From the NCBI GenBank assembly GCA_035578155.1, contig JAPWDM010000001.1, positions 7,590,670-7,654,669 of the forward strand: a stretch of 64,000 nucleotides of DNA, read 5' to 3'. This DNA is from Brachynemurus nebulosus (lineage: Eukaryota; Arthropoda; Insecta; Neuroptera; Myrmeleontidae). Under the pieces are notes generated by a model. It did no database searches and was not told the origin of the DNA. It saw nothing but the letters and a program-made list of their open reading frames with translations. Shown here piece after piece: positions 60,736 through 64,000 of the stretch; position 1 is the stretch's first letter; each line of letters opens with the position of its first letter. A program made the position numbers and the translations under genes.

Positions 60736-61041
60736 TCAGTAGTCTCTTGGGTTGTCAATGATCCGTCTCCAAACTTCCGATAATTTAGACACACCACTGA
60801 AAGTACCATTTTGGTTTAACCTACCAATTATTTCATTTAAATTGGAATCGAGACCTTCTTTTGAGAACTGGGTAACTCCCTCTTCAAATTGCCTTTGTAC
60901 TGTAGTATGAGAAATGCCTACATGTTGACTAAGATGCTCGATGTTACAAATTATAAATTCGACAGATAGTAAAATCATTTTTTTAAATATGTCGTGCAGT
61001 ACTACTGCACTGCCCTCTGAACTCAGCGCCAAAATAACCAC
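60736..61041 (-). pseudogene. probable transposase remnant with HTH segment
   Basis: One hundred and one codons. LSQHVGISHTTVQR resembles a transposase helix-turn-helix. The end LSEVWRRIIDNPRDY recalls the C-terminal W-x-(5)-D-x-x-x-x-Y tail of Tc1/mariner-type transposases. The catalytic core between them is absent, as if deleted internally. The frame lies within a TA-flanked element. Family assignment is by resemblance only. Confidence 0.4.
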
Positions 61042-61078
61042 CTGCTAAGAAAAAATCCTATAATTTAAGTGAGTGCTC

Positions 61079-61184
<106 letters not shown>

Positions 61185-61698
61185 TTATTCTCTATGGTTA
61201 TACATATTGAATTACATTGGGTACGATAATTTTTCTCAAAAATATGAAAGATACGATAATTTTGCGCATTTGTTACAATCAACTCCTTTTTTTTAAGTTT
61301 CAATAGTGGTATGACCATAGATCAGTTACGTGTCACACTTAATGCTTCCTTAATTTTATCAAAGGCTTCCAGTCTAGTGGTTGATGTTGGTCGACCTTCC
61401 CTGTACTCTTTTGCCTGTACTCTCCCATCTTTGTAAAAATGAAGCTACTTCACTACCGTTCTCTTACTAAGGGCATTATACCCTACACATTTCAATAGAA
61501 ACTTATGCGAAACTGCCGCAGCGTAATTAAGGAGGACACAAAATTAAAAAAAAAAATTGTTGCTCTTGCACGAAAATTGATTTTTAAAATTTTCTATTTT
61601 TAAAAATGGTCTTTTAATCACAATAATACTATCAAAAGAAAATTCAGTGTTAGCTCTATACAAAGCATGAAATATGACCGCTTATGGGTCATACACAA

Positions 61699-61981
61699 TC
61701 AATAAAATAAGGAATAAGAAGTATGCCATCTAGTGACGTTGAATGGAACTTTAACGTAACTGCCCATACGTATATGTATTTAGGTATTTTTGTACATCAA
61801 AATTAATGAAAAAATAACGTTCGTGATGACTTTTTTTGTCACCAAAGTGAAAAAAACACGAATTTTGACTGTCTAATGACTGACTCATTAATTTTGAATA
61901 TCTATGAGCAGTTACGTTGAAGTTCCACTCAACGTCACTAGATGGCATACTTCTTATTCCTTATTTCATTGACTATGTAGA
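61699..61981. mobile_element. inverted-repeat MITE nested in the TA-flanked element
   Basis: The arms include AATAAGGAATAAGAAGTATG, CCATCTAGTGACGTTGA and GTTACG-type words, and match over about 60 bp with few differences. They are separated by about 145 bp. Confidence 0.8.
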
Positions 61982-62386
61982 CACCCTTAATCTTAAATAA
62001 ATAAAAAAATATAAAATACAAAAAATGTGTCGAAACTTGTGGTATGACCTAATATAGGTATTTTATGTGAATGCATAGTATGTATTTTATTATAATACTT
62101 TTTTATTTTTTCAAATTTAACACTTGAAGTTAATAAAAATTTATGTCTATTTTTTTACCCCACCTAGGCGAATGTCTTTTTTTACCCCGCCCTACCCTAT
62201 CTGAATTTAAAGACAAGTTTAACGTTTAATATCTCAAAAACGAAGCGAGATATCGAAAAATTTCATTCTTATTTTTCGTTTTATATTGTCGAGTTCTACA
62301 AGGAACTGTCCTCAAATTTTGGCGTCGTACTAATCGTAGTCTTGCCTAATTCAAGACCAATATTATCGATTTTATACGTTTACTTT

Positions 62387-62392
62387 TTTATT
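62387..62392 (-). terminator. candidate polyadenylation signal of the zinc-finger gene
   Basis: A minus-strand AATAAA lies about 83 nt after the stop codon at 62477-62475. Confidence 0.45.
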
Positions 62393-62474
62393 AATTACCT
62401 TGCCGCTGTTCTTAATAAACATTTCATCGTTCCTTTACTAAAAATTTTAAATCTGATTTTCATTGTTGTAATGT

Positions 62475-63599
62475 TCATTTTTTGCCGTGAATTTTTCGTT
62501 CATGTCTCTTTAAATATTTGAGTGTTTTAAATTCTTTTTGACACCGATTACAACGGATACATTGGCCACTGTGAATTATTTCATGTTCTTTTAAACTATA
62601 TGGACATACAAATTTTTTGTTACATTCACGGCAACGAAATTTGTTTTCGTCCGAATGTGTTTTTAGATGTCGTTGCAAAGAATTGACACGTACGAACGAT
62701 TTTGAACATACGTTGCATTTAAACGTTTTCTCTTTATCAAGTTTATGACTTCCTTCATGTTCGGCAAGTTTACTGCGATAGCGAAACGTTTTCGGACAAT
62801 TTTGACATTTAAACGGTTTTTCTCGTGGTTCTGGTACAGGATTTTCCATATCATCCTCATGCGTCTCTAAATGAGACATTAAATAACTTGGATATAGGAA
62901 TTTTTTTTGACAATACGTACAACTGTATGGTTTTTTATTGGAATGGATGGCACTATGCCGTCTAAAATTACTTAAATCCTTAAATTCTTTTAAACATATC
63001 TCACACTGATATGGTTCTTCTTTATTATGAATCTTTTTATGACGCTTTAAATTATAAAGTACACGAAATACTTGAGAACATTTATTGCATTTAAACATTT
63101 TCTTATCCGTTTTTTCGTCATCTTGTGAACTTGTCAGTTCGGTTAGTTTACTTTTATCTTTAACTTCAATGTGCAAATCTGAATTTATTTCTAAAAAACC
63201 AATTTCTTCGCCTTCAATTCCATAAATTTCATATTTATCACATGATACATTTTCCTCGGTTATTTTAATATCAGAATTTGAATTTTTATCTTGATGAGTT
63301 TCAATCGGAGTGTGCAAATCTGTCAGATCAAAATCAATTTTCTCCTCTTTAATTTCAATAATTTCGTAATTTTCGTAAACATACTCTTCTTTCATTGTCA
63401 TAGTATAGGAGTTTTCTTCTGGATCAGTTTTAATTTCACTGTGTAAGTTCGAATTTACTTCCAAAGTATCAAATTCTTCCTGATATACATTTTCTTCCTT
63501 AACTATCACAGCACTGGATACATTGGGAGACAAAGAATATTTAAAATCGTTTGAATTTGACTCCACTGTGGATTCACTGTCATTGATTTCTGTTTTCAT
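62475..63599 (-). CDS. C2H2 zinc-finger protein, seven fingers, probable DNA-binding regulator
   Basis: This is a single uninterrupted frame of 374 codons. Residues 1-167 are acidic and low in complexity, with repeated short words (EIKTDPEE, IKEEKIDF, NSDLHIEVK) and no recognised ZAD, BTB or KRAB domain. Seven C2H2 fingers follow from about residue 169 to 371, starting FKCNKC, YQCEIC, YSCTYC, FKCQNC, FKCNVC, FRCREC and IRCNRC. Each has the two Cys and two His at standard spacing; the last has H-x4-H. Fingers 3-4 and 4-5 are joined by longer linkers than the usual TGEKP type. It is probably a nuclear transcription factor. The target is unknown, and insect C2H2 genes of this class are too numerous to name the orthologue. 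The start is the first ATG of the frame. Confidence 0.9.
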   Translation of the reverse strand: MKTEINDSESTVESNSNDFKYSLSPNVSSAVIVKEENVYQEEFDTLEVNSNLHSEIKTDPEENSYTMTMKEEYVYENYEIIEIKEEKIDFDLTDLHTPIETHQDKNSNSDIKITEENVSCDKYEIYGIEGEEIGFLEINSDLHIEVKDKSKLTELTSSQDDEKTDKKMFKCNKCSQVFRVLYNLKRHKKIHNKEEPYQCEICLKEFKDLSNFRRHSAIHSNKKPYSCTYCQKKFLYPSYLMSHLETHEDDMENPVPEPREKPFKCQNCPKTFRYRSKLAEHEGSHKLDKEKTFKCNVCSKSFVRVNSLQRHLKTHSDENKFRCRECNKKFVCPYSLKEHEIIHSGQCIRCNRCQKEFKTLKYLKRHERKIHGKK

Positions 63600-64000
63600 A
63601 ATTGATTGTATTTAAAACAGTACCAAATGTATAAAGCGTATAAAGTTAATTTTTTTGTACAATTATTTTCAAAAATGGACAATATTGTCAACTTTTTACG
63701 CAATTTTTACGTCATTTTTAGTTTTTATATTTTGGAGGTTAATTGCTGAAAAAGTTTGAAATATTTAAAATACTCCGCCTACGATGTATGGAGGGTAGAG
63801 GTAAGGAGAAGTATCTCCATATATAAAAAGTGGCCCCAAAAGTGGATGAAATTAAGATGGCGCTAGTGTAGTAAAATTCTTAGATTTAAAATTAAGCGCT
63901 GAAAATTTTAAAACTGAAACAACAGTTTTTATTGTTTTTAAGTTTTAATAAATTGTTATATTTAAATCAATTTTTATTTTTTTTATATTTAATTCAATTT
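63600..64000. other. upstream region of the zinc-finger gene, no gene seen
   Basis: The first 50 bases upstream (minus strand) contain TTTATACGCTTTATAC. On the plus strand CCATATATAAAAAGTGG (63817-63833), followed by AAGATGGCGCTAG (63854-63866), could be promoter-like for a gene starting beyond the right edge. This is weak evidence. Confidence 0.25.

Overview
This window looks like a piece of a large, AT-rich insect nuclear genome. The evidence is spliced genes with short exons and consensus GT-AG introns, a RpL17 protein that reads like insect orthologues, a papilin with the insect domain order, and very many small DNA transposons. The order cannot be fixed from this sequence. Nothing bacterial or viral was recognised.

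Region 1 (115-47817, + strand) is one gene: papilin, a secreted basement-membrane glycoprotein of the ADAMTS-like family. Thirty-five coding exons could be joined in a single frame and give about 2,843 visible residues; only the exon with the start codon lies off the left edge. The domain order is: signal peptide, TSP1, ADAMTS cysteine-rich region, spacer, six more TSP1, acidic linker, Ser/Thr-rich stretch, 14 short six-cysteine papilin cassettes, ten Kunitz domains, a Cys-rich antistasin-like module, a WAP-like module, three Ig domains and a C-terminal PLAC domain. First introns are long (12 kb and 6.5 kb) and full of transposons.

Region 2 (47818-51914) separates papilin from the convergent RpL17. 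It is mostly a TTAA-flanked element carrying a nested hAT element.

Region 3 (51915-56001, - strand) is RpL17: three coding exons, 185 residues, with a probable non-coding leader exon that starts in a pyrimidine tract.

Region 4 (56002-62474) is intergenic and consists largely of nested inverted-repeat elements. Region 5 (62475-63599, - strand) is an intronless gene for a seven-finger C2H2 protein.

The mobile DNA is the most unusual part. A Penelope-like element with an open GIY-YIG endonuclease frame, antisense in a papilin intron, is accompanied by two hammerhead-ribozyme-like motifs. Several hAT elements have perfect 8-bp target duplications, some nested inside each other, and one carries twelve TATCGATA motifs. 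There are also TTAA-flanked (piggyBac-type), TA-flanked (Tc1/mariner/pogo-type) and TTA-flanked (Harbinger-type) elements, and a fold-back element with 60-bp tandem repeats. All exon joins and element boundaries were worked out by eye and none was checked against transcripts or databases.
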